From an uncultured Tenacibaculum sp. (lineage in GTDB: Bacteria > Bacteroidota > Bacteroidia > Flavobacteriales > Flavobacteriaceae): a stretch of DNA of 64,000 nt. The notes under the pieces are model-generated. The model saw only the letters and a program-made list of their open reading frames with translations. It was not told where the DNA came from and ran no database searches. The translations under genes and the position numbers were made by a program. Shown here in pieces: positions 52,078 through 61,900 of the stretch (the stretch's first letter is position 1; each line of letters begins with the position of its first letter). Where the stretch lies: NCBI RefSeq assembly GCF_947498805.1, contig NZ_CANMLT010000002.1, positions 248,001 to 312,000 of the forward strand. Reading direction: 5' to 3'.

Positions 52078-53595
52078 ATGATATATTCAAATTTAAAAAG
52101 AGCACTCATGATAATCGGAATTATGAGTGTTCATTTTTTGTATGCGCAACAAGAAGTTCCTGAAAGAAAAACACAATTAGGCTTTGGTCAGGTAGATTTT
52201 TTATCTATTAAAATGCCAGGTAATGAGGCGAATATGGATTTCACCGGACTTCATTACAATTTAAAACTGAACGATTGGAGTTATGCTGGAGTTGGGTTTT
52301 ATGGTGCCGTAGGAGGAATTCGTGGTGGATTCTTTACTCTAGGTGTCAATGCAGGAATTCAACAAAAGATTACCGATAACTTATTTATTGATACTGGTAT
52401 TCACTTCGGAGGAGGTGGTGGTGCCTCAGCTCCAGATGGCGGTGGTGCATTTATACTCCCCCACTTTAACTTAGGATATGATTTTAAACATTTCTCTGCT
52501 ACAGCAGGATATAGCTATATCAATTTCTTTGATGGAGGAACAATCAACAGCAGCCAATTGAATGTAGCGGTACAAATTCCGTTATCTTTTGAAACGACTC
52601 GTTTTAAGGATCGTGAAAAGTCATTTGCTATTGAAGATTTACAAACAACTTCTTGGAAAGCCAAAAGCAATCGTTTGTCTTTGTTAGTACATTTAAACAA
52701 CCTATCGGTTACCAACGGATCTTATGAAGGAAGAACTATTCGTTTGGCTGGTTTTGAACTGAATTCTTATTTAACTGATGAATTCTTCTTTTTTGTGAAA
52801 GCAGATGGTGCTTATCATGGAATTAGAGCAGGATATATGGATATTTTCTTAGGAGGAGGGTATCATTTATCTATGAATAAAAACCGTACCAACATACTTG
52901 CTAAATTCGGTGTAGGTGCCGGAGGTGGCGGTGGTGTAGATACCAAAGGAGGTTTCTTAATTTACCCTGATTTATCTATCGAACAAAAGTTATTTGACAA
53001 TGTATACGCCTCTATTAATAAAGGGTTTATGATGAGTCCAGACTCTCATTTTAAATCATCAACTTTTGGAATTGGATTAAAGTATTACGTTGATAAAGAC
53101 GGAATCTTAGATGATAAAACTAGCTTTAGCCAAGGAAAATTTAAAGGTTTTGAAGCTATTATAAAACAAGATGTATATCTAAACGCAGCAAGAGATGGTG
53201 GATTTGAACAAAACATGCATCAAATATCACTACAAGTCAACTTTTTCCTAAACAAATACATCTATGGAGCTGGACAAACTTCCTTTGCCAATTTTGGTGA
53301 TGCAGGAGCCTATGCTGAAGGAATTGTTGGTTTAGGAGTACAAACTAATAGTTTCTTTAACAATACAACCTCAGCTTTCTTACAGGTATTAGGAGGTGCT
53401 GCCGGTGGTGGTGGTATTAGTACAGGACAAGGACTAATTGTAAAGCCAAGCGCTGGTATAACTCATAAACTCACCAACAACTTACATCTAAGAGGTGGAT
53501 TAGGGTATGTAAAAGCTCGTGGCGGTGGATTAAGTAGTACCTTTATCAACTTTGGAGTGAATTATAATTTCTCATTCTTAAGCGTTAAAAAGTAA
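52078..53595 (+). CDS. Gly-rich outer-membrane beta-barrel protein with three modules
   Basis: 505 aa with a signal peptide (cleavage near LYAQ, residue 24). The rest is amphipathic beta strands of transmembrane-barrel type. Three similar modules can be seen, each with a poly-glycine turn followed by a similar word: GGGGGASAPDGGG (about residue 115), GAGGGGGVDTKGG (about 280) and GAAGGGGISTGQG (about 440). The C-terminal NFGVNYNFSFLSVKK fits a barrel's last strand. Function unknown. Coupled to the SPOR protein. Confidence 0.72.
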   Translation: MIYSNLKRALMIIGIMSVHFLYAQQEVPERKTQLGFGQVDFLSIKMPGNEANMDFTGLHYNLKLNDWSYAGVGFYGAVGGIRGGFFTLGVNAGIQQKITDNLFIDTGIHFGGGGGASAPDGGGAFILPHFNLGYDFKHFSATAGYSYINFFDGGTINSSQLNVAVQIPLSFETTRFKDREKSFAIEDLQTTSWKAKSNRLSLLVHLNNLSVTNGSYEGRTIRLAGFELNSYLTDEFFFFVKADGAYHGIRAGYMDIFLGGGYHLSMNKNRTNILAKFGVGAGGGGGVDTKGGFLIYPDLSIEQKLFDNVYASINKGFMMSPDSHFKSSTFGIGLKYYVDKDGILDDKTSFSQGKFKGFEAIIKQDVYLNAARDGGFEQNMHQISLQVNFFLNKYIYGAGQTSFANFGDAGAYAEGIVGLGVQTNSFFNNTTSAFLQVLGGAAGGGGISTGQGLIVKPSAGITHKLTNNLHLRGGLGYVKARGGGLSSTFINFGVNYNFSFLSVKK

Positions 53596-53620
53596 GAACA
53601 TAAAATAATAACATATATAA

Positions 53621-53653
53621 AAAAGAGGGACTCAATCAGTTCCTCTTTTTTTA
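53621..53653 (+). terminator. terminator after the Gly-rich outer-membrane protein gene
   Basis: AAAAGAGGGACT, loop CAATC, AGTTCCTCTTTT with more T; a 12-base arm pair with one G-T pair. Confidence 0.8.
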
Positions 53654-53672
53654 TACTATGAGTTTGTGTTAT

Positions 53673-53707
53673 AAAACGAACATTATTCTAAAAACGAACA
53701 TTATTCT
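53673..53707. repeat. 17-bp tandem repeat in spacer
   Basis: AAAACGAACATTATTCT occurs at 53673-53689 and 53691-53707, identical, 18-bp period. It lies between a terminator and the 3' end of the convergent lipoprotein gene. No function is evident. Confidence 0.6.
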
Positions 53708-53741
53708 CATAAGGTGTAATGGATGTTTAGTAAACTACCTT

Positions 53742-54275
53742 TCAGAATTTTCTACAAAAAAAACCATTGGCTAATATGTAATTTGTCATGTTTGGATTTC
53801 TTACATAACATCTTGCTTGTTCTTTTAACTTCAAACTATCGGGTATGATTTTAATAAGTTCTTCTTTATCTATGAACTTGTTTTTAAAGTCTATTTTATC
53901 AAAAACAACAATTGGATATTTGTTCTTATATAAACACCAGCCATTGGGTTTTATTTCCCTAAATGTTGCTCCTTTTTCACTTTCGTTTTCCAGATCAATA
54001 TCAAAACTATTAACATGAGGAAATTGTATCAATGTCAAAACAGTATCCTTATCTTTTTTTCTTAAATACATATGATATGATGGATGAGACAAAAAAGATG
54101 GACCTACATCCATTGGAGTATCTTCTATATACTTCTCTACCACCCTATTTAACTCCTGTTTAAAAACATGCTGTTCTTTAGGTTTTACATTTTGACAACA
54201 AAAAAACAACGGACTTAATGCAAAAAGAAGTACTACAGCACACTTTTGTATAACATATTGATTCTTAATTTTCAT
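53742..54275 (-). CDS. lipoprotein of unknown function
   Basis: 177 aa from the ATG at 54275. A longer frame starts at 54296, but the shorter form begins with a clean lipoprotein signal (KIKNQYVIQKCAVVLLFALS, then PLFFCCQN), and this ATG lies inside the end of an overlapping small membrane-protein gene, as expected for translational coupling. The mature part is mixed alpha/beta without a motif I recognise; HVNSFDIDLENES and several cysteines are visible. Function unknown. Confidence 0.7.
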   Translation of the reverse strand: MKIKNQYVIQKCAVVLLFALSPLFFCCQNVKPKEQHVFKQELNRVVEKYIEDTPMDVGPSFLSHPSYHMYLRKKDKDTVLTLIQFPHVNSFDIDLENESEKGATFREIKPNGWCLYKNKYPIVVFDKIDFKNKFIDKEELIKIIPDSLKLKEQARCYVRNPNMTNYILANGFFCRKF

Positions 54276-54426
54276 AGCCCCATATAAAAATAACATACAC
54301 CAAAACCGATATAAAAAGGCTAACTAAAACGTCTATAAGTGTAAATCTTCCTTTTTCAACATATGTATATATGCCATAGCATATAAACAGCATAAATACT
54401 AGTATCTTTTTCCTCTTTATTCGCAT
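54265..54426 (-). CDS. 53-aa two-helix membrane protein
   Basis: A short frame that is easily overlooked: residues 1-7 are basic (MRIKRKK), then a membrane helix (8-22), a charged turn (YVEKGRFTLID, 22-32) and a second helix (33-50). It starts at the ATG at 54426 and its TAA (54265-54267) overlaps the start of the downstream lipoprotein gene by 11 bases in another frame. The positive-inside layout and the overlap with the next ATG support a real gene. Function unknown. Confidence 0.6.
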   Translation of the reverse strand: MRIKRKKILVFMLFICYGIYTYVEKGRFTLIDVLVSLFISVLVYVIFIWGYEN

Positions 54427-54698
54427 TATTTATTTGACTTTTCTATAAATTATTCAACCTTTCTACTCATTAAAAACACTCTAATATTTTTATGGTAAAT
54501 TATTAAGATACATTAATGATTAGATATTCAATAGCAATTTAGTTTAAAGCCCTAAAGTAATAAATTATTTTTTTGAGTATTTCTATTACAAAATAATAAA
54601 ATCCGTATTTTCGTTCCTTAAAAGAACTGCTATAATTTCTAATAATATTTAAAAAATTGTATTGAGCATATTACATGCCTATTCTTGAAAAGTTAGCT

Positions 54699-56528
54699 AT
54701 GAAAAATTCAAAAAAAGTCATATTTCTTTTATTGGTTATTTTATGTAATGCTTTTGTCTATGCACAAGATTTTCATATTAATTCCAAGTCGGAGAAAATT
54801 GAAGTTAAAAACGATTCTTCTTTTATAAGAGAAGTAACTATACAGTTCTCTAAAAGCGAAGAACTTCGCTTATACCCTATTTTATTTGATACTGAGTTAG
54901 AAAAAGTTTTTAATATTAAACTTTATCGAAAGAAGAAAAACCGATTAAAAGAATTAGATCTTGGAAAAGTTATTGAGGAAAATGTTGAATTAGAATATAT
55001 AGCAAGTAAAAGCGTAAAAATTGTTACGATTCCAGAAAACGAAGATATATATTTAAGATATTCAATTAGTTGTAATGAGTTAATGTATTTATCTAGCCTA
55101 AGATTTTTTTCTTATGAAACCATTGACTCTTTAAAATATCAAATCAAAATACCTAATACCTTTGATTTAGCTTATAAAATTATAGAGAAAGACTCTTTAG
55201 ACTATTTCTCTATAGATTCTATAAAAAATGTCAATAGTTCTATATGGAATATCAAAACCACTCCTAAAAAAGTTGTTCATAATCCATTACAATTATTTGG
55301 TATCTATAAGAACTTAAAGGTTCCATTAATGCAAACGTTAATAGTACCAAGTCAACACAGCAAAAAGCCTTTGGAGTACATGAATAATTGGTACTATCAA
55401 AACCTTAGGCTAAAAAGAGGTTTAAATTATGCTTCTAAACTTAAAATAGACGAATTAACAGCTGGTGTTGATGATAAAAGAGAACTTATAAAAATACTTT
55501 ATAACTACGTTCAAAATAACTTTAAGTATGTAGCAATTGAAATTGGAATGGGTGCCTTTATTCCGTCTCATGCAAATGAAGTTTTTGCAAATAAGCAAGG
55601 AGATTGCAAAGATCTTTCTAATTTTTTATCTGAAGCTTTAAATTATAAAGGCGTTAAAAGTGATATTGCTTTAGCAGCAACCTTTGATCATCTTAGCGAT
55701 TGTGATTTCCCCTCATTAAGTGCTGCTAATCATGTAATATGTGTTGCTTATATAGATGATAAAGAAATTTTGTTAGACCCAACTGATCCTATTCATAGAC
55801 AAGAAACACCTATTCAAAGTTTACAAGGACGTACCGTATTAGTCGTTAACTCAAATGGTGGAAAGCCGTTAGAAGTAGAACAATTCTCTCCTCAACAAAA
55901 CAGCATCATATATCAATTATACTTAACCACAGATTCGGAAAAAATGTTGTTAAATGGATCATTTGATATAAAGTATTCTGGTATTTCAGATAATTTCTTA
56001 CAAAGAGCTTTGAAAACTTTATCAAAGAAGAAATTTGAAAGTATTATACAGCCCTATTTTGAACAAATATTAGGAAATCAATCTATTTCTAATTTAACTA
56101 CATCGAACAAACAAGAAAATCTTAGTTTTAAAGGAGACCTTACAATTAGTGGTAAAACTTTTAATGACGGACTAACGAAATATTTATTTCCTGATTTTTT
56201 ACCAAAGCTAATTGAAACCGAAAATAGAGAAAGCTTGTTAGATGGTACAAATGTAAAATATCCCTTTCAAAAGAAAGTTATCGCGCAAATTAAACTGGAT
56301 GAACCAATTGAAAATTTCGAACCAAAAGAATTTGCTTACAAAGAAAAAGGAATGTCTTTGCTTTTTAAAATCAGTTACATTTCAGATTTAGAAATCCAAT
56401 TAGAGTATGACTTTATTTTTGACTACATCTTTATAAATAAAGAAAACATAGATAACACGAACAAGATCTTACAATCATTCAAAAAGATAATCAATGAACC
56501 AATTCTACTTAAGAAAAAGAAAGTTTAG
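54699..56528 (+). CDS. DUF3857/transglutaminase-like protein
   Basis: 609 aa from the ATG at 54699, eight codons after the first possible ATG (54675); only the shorter form starts with a clean signal peptide (FLLLVILCNAFVYAQ). An N-terminal DUF3857 beta domain (about 30-230) precedes a transglutaminase-like domain with the catalytic triad visible: C303 in GDCKDLS, H in NHVICVAY and D in LLDPTDP. A C-terminal beta domain follows. Probably periplasmic; such domains act as peptidases or are non-enzymatic. The 3' end overlaps the next gene by 35 bases. Confidence 0.85.
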   Translation: MKNSKKVIFLLLVILCNAFVYAQDFHINSKSEKIEVKNDSSFIREVTIQFSKSEELRLYPILFDTELEKVFNIKLYRKKKNRLKELDLGKVIEENVELEYIASKSVKIVTIPENEDIYLRYSISCNELMYLSSLRFFSYETIDSLKYQIKIPNTFDLAYKIIEKDSLDYFSIDSIKNVNSSIWNIKTTPKKVVHNPLQLFGIYKNLKVPLMQTLIVPSQHSKKPLEYMNNWYYQNLRLKRGLNYASKLKIDELTAGVDDKRELIKILYNYVQNNFKYVAIEIGMGAFIPSHANEVFANKQGDCKDLSNFLSEALNYKGVKSDIALAATFDHLSDCDFPSLSAANHVICVAYIDDKEILLDPTDPIHRQETPIQSLQGRTVLVVNSNGGKPLEVEQFSPQQNSIIYQLYLTTDSEKMLLNGSFDIKYSGISDNFLQRALKTLSKKKFESIIQPYFEQILGNQSISNLTTSNKQENLSFKGDLTISGKTFNDGLTKYLFPDFLPKLIETENRESLLDGTNVKYPFQKKVIAQIKLDEPIENFEPKEFAYKEKGMSLLFKISYISDLEIQLEYDFIFDYIFINKENIDNTNKILQSFKKIINEPILLKKKKV

Positions 56529-58512
56529 TTTTCTTCTTTTATCTGTTTCTATACTTTTTTTTAGTTTCATAGGAATAAATGAAATACAGGATAGTTTTTC
56601 TAGCTTATGTAAAAATGCAGATGCATATTACTTGCATTCTTATACAGATGTAACCTATCAAAAAAACTGGGCCAAGTATAAAAAATATATTTCAATAGAC
56701 TATAAGTTAGTGGTCAACAATACCAGTGGTGTAGAAAATTATGCCTTTTTAAACTTGTCTGAATATGAAAGCAATCATATTAAACAGATAGATGTTAAAA
56801 CTTTAAAAGCTGATGGTACTTCGGTAAAATTAGATTCGAGTTTAGTTTTTAAGAAAAAAGGTAAAAAGAAGAAATTCGGAGCTATAAATTACCCTATTCC
56901 AGCAGTAGAACCTGGAGATACCATTGCTGTATCTTATGTGTATTATGAATACGTTAGAAAGACAAATCTATCAAGCTATGTAAGTCTACATAACAGTTTA
57001 CCTAGTAAAAATTCTCAATATACTATTCAAGCCCCCCCAAGTGTAAAAGTAAGATACAAACCTTATAATGGTTTTATAGAACCCAAAGTTATTGCAAATG
57101 ATTCTATTCTATACCTATCGTTCTCTATGGATAAATTAAAGGGATACAAAGAGAATAAATACAGTTGTTTTTCTTGTGAATTACCTTATTTGTATTACGC
57201 CTTAGAAAATAAAGAAAATAAACTAAGAACATGGCAACATGTATATAATGAGGAGTTTAATACATTAACACAACCACTTAATCTTGACTATCATAGAGCT
57301 TCTTATTACAAACGTTGGAAAAGAAGAGTAATAGGAGAAGCTAAAGACAGTTCTAAGTATTATAAATTTAACTTACTATATAACGAAGTTCTAAACAACT
57401 TTGAAATAAACCCTATTGTACCAAGTGAATTAATTAAATCAAGTGGTTATTTTTTAAAGGAAAAGAAATTTGACCCATTAAGTATTAGAAGATTTTACAG
57501 ACAAATTCTAGAAGACTTAGAAATAAATTACTGGGCTGTTTTTGCCAAAAGTAAACGCGCTGGTAATATTGATCCTACGTATATTAGAAAAGGAGAATTT
57601 GATCACATCTTTTTTGCGATGGAAAATGAAAATGGGAATCTAAATCTGTTATATCCGCATAGTGAAAATTTAAAATATCGAATTGATGAAATTCCTACAT
57701 CTATTTACAACACCAAAGCCATTTTAGTTAAACGAAAATCAAACCTAAAAAAGACAAAAAAAGAAAAGTTTATATCGAGAGACTTTAAATTGGCCAAAGA
57801 AGATTCTGTATCAACAGGACAAATAGTACTGCCTGGTATGAATCCTACTCATAATAAAGTGAGTCAAAGGGTTTATTGTAAGGTTAATAAGACAAATAAA
57901 AAGACCTCTTTTAAATCTCAACTTAGAATCTCTGGAGGACTATCTACAGAATTAAGAGATTTTTTTAGTTTGATGAGTAAAGATAAAGAAGCTAGCAACT
58001 ATTATAATGCTTTATCTGAATTTGAAGGAGATAATAAAGCCCTAGAAATAGATTCTGTTATCAATACAAGATTATCTCCTAAAAAACCATTCTCTTTTAT
58101 TATAAACTCTAGTGGAGAGGTTAAAAATGCAATTACCCATATTAACGATAGTTTAGTAAGTTTATCATTAGATAAACTAATCAATCACAATCAAGTTGAA
58201 ACGCCTTTAGAAAATTCAGATTTAAACTACTACTTAGACTATACCTTTTCAGATGATATGATCTTTCATCTAGATTTTGATTCTAAAATTGAAGTTTTAG
58301 GTATTGAAAATGGAAATATAGAGTTTAAAAATGATTATGGTGAATATGTTTTTCAAATTAGTAAAAACAAGGCTAATCAACTTAAGTTTAAATCTTTATA
58401 TAAGATAAAAAAGAATGTCATTTTAAAGGAGAATTACTCAGAGTTAAAACAACTCAATAACGAAGTTAGAAAAGCAAAAAATAAAAGGTTCGTTATTAAA
58501 CTAAAATCCTAA
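56494..58512 (+). CDS. DUF3857 protein with degenerate transglutaminase domain
   Basis: 672 aa. Signal peptide or anchor at about 11-28. DUF3857 domain to about residue 240 (AVEPGDTIAVSYVYYEYVRKT). The region matching a transglutaminase domain (about 290-395) keeps FDHIFFAMENENGNLNLLYP but where the partner has GDCKDLS it has KKFDPLSI, so the catalytic cysteine is absent. It is therefore probably a non-enzymatic paralogue. It overlaps the active-looking paralogue's gene by 35 bases, suggesting a complex. Confidence 0.8.
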   Translation: MNQFYLRKRKFSFLLLSVSILFFSFIGINEIQDSFSSLCKNADAYYLHSYTDVTYQKNWAKYKKYISIDYKLVVNNTSGVENYAFLNLSEYESNHIKQIDVKTLKADGTSVKLDSSLVFKKKGKKKKFGAINYPIPAVEPGDTIAVSYVYYEYVRKTNLSSYVSLHNSLPSKNSQYTIQAPPSVKVRYKPYNGFIEPKVIANDSILYLSFSMDKLKGYKENKYSCFSCELPYLYYALENKENKLRTWQHVYNEEFNTLTQPLNLDYHRASYYKRWKRRVIGEAKDSSKYYKFNLLYNEVLNNFEINPIVPSELIKSSGYFLKEKKFDPLSIRRFYRQILEDLEINYWAVFAKSKRAGNIDPTYIRKGEFDHIFFAMENENGNLNLLYPHSENLKYRIDEIPTSIYNTKAILVKRKSNLKKTKKEKFISRDFKLAKEDSVSTGQIVLPGMNPTHNKVSQRVYCKVNKTNKKTSFKSQLRISGGLSTELRDFFSLMSKDKEASNYYNALSEFEGDNKALEIDSVINTRLSPKKPFSFIINSSGEVKNAITHINDSLVSLSLDKLINHNQVETPLENSDLNYYLDYTFSDDMIFHLDFDSKIEVLGIENGNIEFKNDYGEYVFQISKNKANQLKFKSLYKIKKNVILKENYSELKQLNNEVRKAKNKRFVIKLKS

Positions 58513-58940
58513 ATTACTAGTTATAATCGGCTAGTGTTAGAACTAAAATATTTTTCTATAAAAAAGAAGATGGATTCATTTCGTGCGGTAGCTGGGGATT
58601 CTTGAGAAATCTGGGAGATTTAGTTAAACTACAAGCCTGTATTAATTGTACTATGCTATTGTAGTCTTCTGTCTACAGTACTGTAGTATGTTGTCTACGC
58701 AACTGTAGAAATTAATATACTATTTATCTACGGCTTCATATACTACTATCTGTTGTCTTCATATACCACTCTCTAAAATGTTAGAGGGTAGCATCTAATA
58801 TTTCAGATAATACTTTTACCTACCAACTCGAATAATTAGAATTATTTGATATACATCTTATAAAAAACAAAAAGATGGATTTACATCCATCTTCTTGCTT
58901 GTTTTGGTTATTGTTTACTATTACGCAAAATTCTTCCTCA
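58513..58940. repeat. 428-bp spacer with 22-bp-period palindromic array
   Basis: Lies between convergent genes; no coding frame is credible on either strand. From 58629 four imperfect units start exactly 22 bp apart (58629, 58651, 58673, 58695), each opening with a CTAC-N6-GTAG-like word: CTACAAGCCTGTAT, CTATGCTATTGTAG, CTACAGTACTGTAG (a perfect palindrome) and CTACGCAACTGTAG. Two copies of CTTCATATA follow at 58734 and 58757 (23 bp apart). The last 70 bases hold a terminator for the minus-strand gene. Confidence 0.6.
58868..58893 (-). terminator. terminator after the VIT/vWA gene
   Basis: On the minus strand AAGATGGAT, loop GTAA, ATCCATCTT followed by TTTGTTTTTT; a 9-bp perfect stem about 48 bases past the stop at 58941. 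Confidence 0.75.
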
Positions 58941-61900
58941 TTAAAACTGTAAAGTTCCAATTTCAATATAGTCTTCCTTTTTATCAAGTTTTACTATAAT
59001 CGTTTCTCTTTTCTCTTTTTTCCTACCGTAATTGGTAAACATTGTAACTTTCAAAATTGGAGGTCCAGATATTTTTTGGAGATTATCAGCATAATAGTCA
59101 ATCATAACTTTATATCTTCCTTTTATCGCTTTTTTAAGCATAAATTCTTCTGGTCCATATCCATCAGTCATGTCTAATGACATTCTTCCTCCTATTTCTG
59201 TTTCTATGTTCTTATAAGAGGCTTTTTCCTCTTTTGGATCAACTACCCATAAATCCAAATCAGTATCATTATGATTCCAATCTACAACAATACGTATATC
59301 AACAGGCATGGATTTAAAAAGCTTTTTTTGATGCTTATCTAATCTTAACTTGCTTCTATACTTAGACACTAACCTTGTTAGCTCTACAAATACCACCGCT
59401 TCTATACCATCAAATCGTTCTTCTTCATCTTTTTTTATAAGATCTCCATTATAAATTTTATAAAGCAAATCAAAACTATCTTGATAATTTCCCGCTAGTT
59501 CATAAGCTAAAGCTAAATCTCTATAGGACTGAGGTTCTTCAGGTCTTAACTCTAAAACTCTTTTATAAATGTATTTTGCTAAATCATACTCCTTAAAATA
59601 CTCCAACTTATACGCTAATGCCTTTAGAAGTTCATAATTATCTAAATCTATCTCTATTAAATTTGTCAATACTCTAATAGCCATTTCTTTTGCTCCCCTT
59701 TGATCAAAGAAATCAGCTACATCTATATAAAACATTGGACTATTAGAATAATGATCCCTGATTTCTAAATACCTATCGTAGGCAGATACAACAGAAGTTT
59801 CTTTTTCTAGAACTTCCAAATAGGGAACTTCAGGATTCCATGCCTTTAATTCTATTCTTTGTTCAATTAACAGATTTAAACGTTCTATTTCTTTTTTATG
59901 AGTTATTAATCCCTTTTTGGTAGTAAAAATAATGATTCCATTTCTGGCTTTTTCCCCATAAAGCTTTACCGCATCAATTGGTTTTATAACTTGAACAGAA
60001 GCTATTTCATTAGGCTTAAGTTGTTCAATAACCTTCTTATTTGCAGGAATTCCATTGACTATATACATTATTGCCTCTTGATATATATTATTCCCTCTTA
60101 CAACCGTATTTTCATTTTCAGAACTATTTTGAGCAACAACAACACCTGATGTTAATCCTTCATTAGATTTAATAGCAACACTACCAGTATAACTTCTTAC
60201 TTGTCTTGAACCATAAGCTACCACCACTACTTCATCTAATACGTTATCCTCTTCTAATTCTATATCTAATATATTCCTATTGCTAACAACAGCCTCTTCA
60301 GTTACACATCCCACAAAAGAAAAAACTAAAACTTCATCTTTTTCAACATTAATTGTGTATTTACCATCAAAATCTGTTTCTGTTCCTCTTCTTGTTCCTT
60401 TTACCCAAACATTAACGCCAGGTAAAGGACCTGAAGAATCTTTAACAATACCTCTTACAACGTTTTTAGAATAATCAATATCAGAGACTAATGTATTTTC
60501 TTCTGAATCATTATCTGTTTTCTCTATTGAATTATCGGCATTAGAATCATTGTTAACGGCATTATCATTAGAATTACTAGTGTTTGTATTATTTGAAGAA
60601 GCTATTACTGTTTGGTTCCTAGAAATGTTGCTAGTACTAGAAGTTTGACTTATTCTCTTATTCTTTACCTTTTTTAAAGGATAAGTTTCATTATACCAAT
60701 CTGTAACTTCTTTATATTGATCAAAGATATCTTCTCTTCTCAATTCAAAGTCTTCTCTTTTGGAAATTTGATCTTCTTCTCTTTCTCTTAACAGTGCTTT
60801 GTATTGTCTTCTTAGTTCTTTTGGCGGTTCTATTTTATATTTTACATAATCCTGAATTCTATCTAAAATTAGCATTGATGTGTAATCTGTGATTAATTGA
60901 TACTGTTTAGCTAAAGAAATAATTGCTTTTTTATTTTCTTCCTTATCTACACTTAAATATTTTAATTTTTCTTTTGCCCAAAGTCTTTTAACCTGACTTG
61001 ATTTCTTAGATCTATCTAAATCAATAGAAATTTCCTTTATTATCTCATCTTGATACCCAAATATTAATTTGATTGTAGACTTTCTTTTAAACCTACCCGA
61101 AATCACAAAATCATTCATAATATTTACGCTATTTTTTGGATATACCTCTTCTAAACTGGAAGTACTTTGATACCCTAAAAACTGTAATACTTCTCTCTTT
61201 AATAACTTAAATGCTTCATTGCTATCAAGTTTTCCTAAATTTATATACACACCTCCTAGATTAGTTGCAATGGTATTTAATAAGAAATGATCAGCAGAGA
61301 TTAATGAGTTGATCGTGTAAATTGTTTTACTCTTTAACCTTTTTATACTTCCTAAATTCGTTAATCCATCTGAAAATAAAAGTACCTCTTTAGCATCTAG
61401 AGGTATGGTTTTTAGTATTTCTAAATTGGTTCCACCATCATAAGTTTGAGCTAGTATTTCTTTTTTGACTATATCCCAATTACCTTCAGATATGTTGAAT
61501 TTTTTCTTGTTAACTATAGCATTATTAAAAGAAACAAACTCAACTTCTACATTTTTCAAATAACTAAAATACTTACTCAAAAGTTCTAGTTCTTTTGTTA
61601 AGATTTTATTTCTCATTGAAAAAGAAGCATCCCAAAGTATACATATCTTTTCAGGCTTTTTCTTATCGCGAAATTGATTCTTAAACTTTACAGAAGTATA
61701 AAAATAATCTCTATAGGTTAATGTTTTTTCTGTCTCGAAAGAACTTGCTATGATTACTTTAATTGGTTCTTGAGGTTTTACATTCTTTTGTACTATAGAA
61801 GCGTTTACAACATTCCCTTTTCTTATAAAATTTGGGTTTTTAGATAATTCACTTACTACTTTTATTTTATCGGATTTGGAGATCCCGTAAACAAAAATAT

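Noticed and set aside
58629..58770. Possible CRISPR array
   Set aside because: Units are imperfect and 22 bp apart, leaving no room for spacers; no cas genes.
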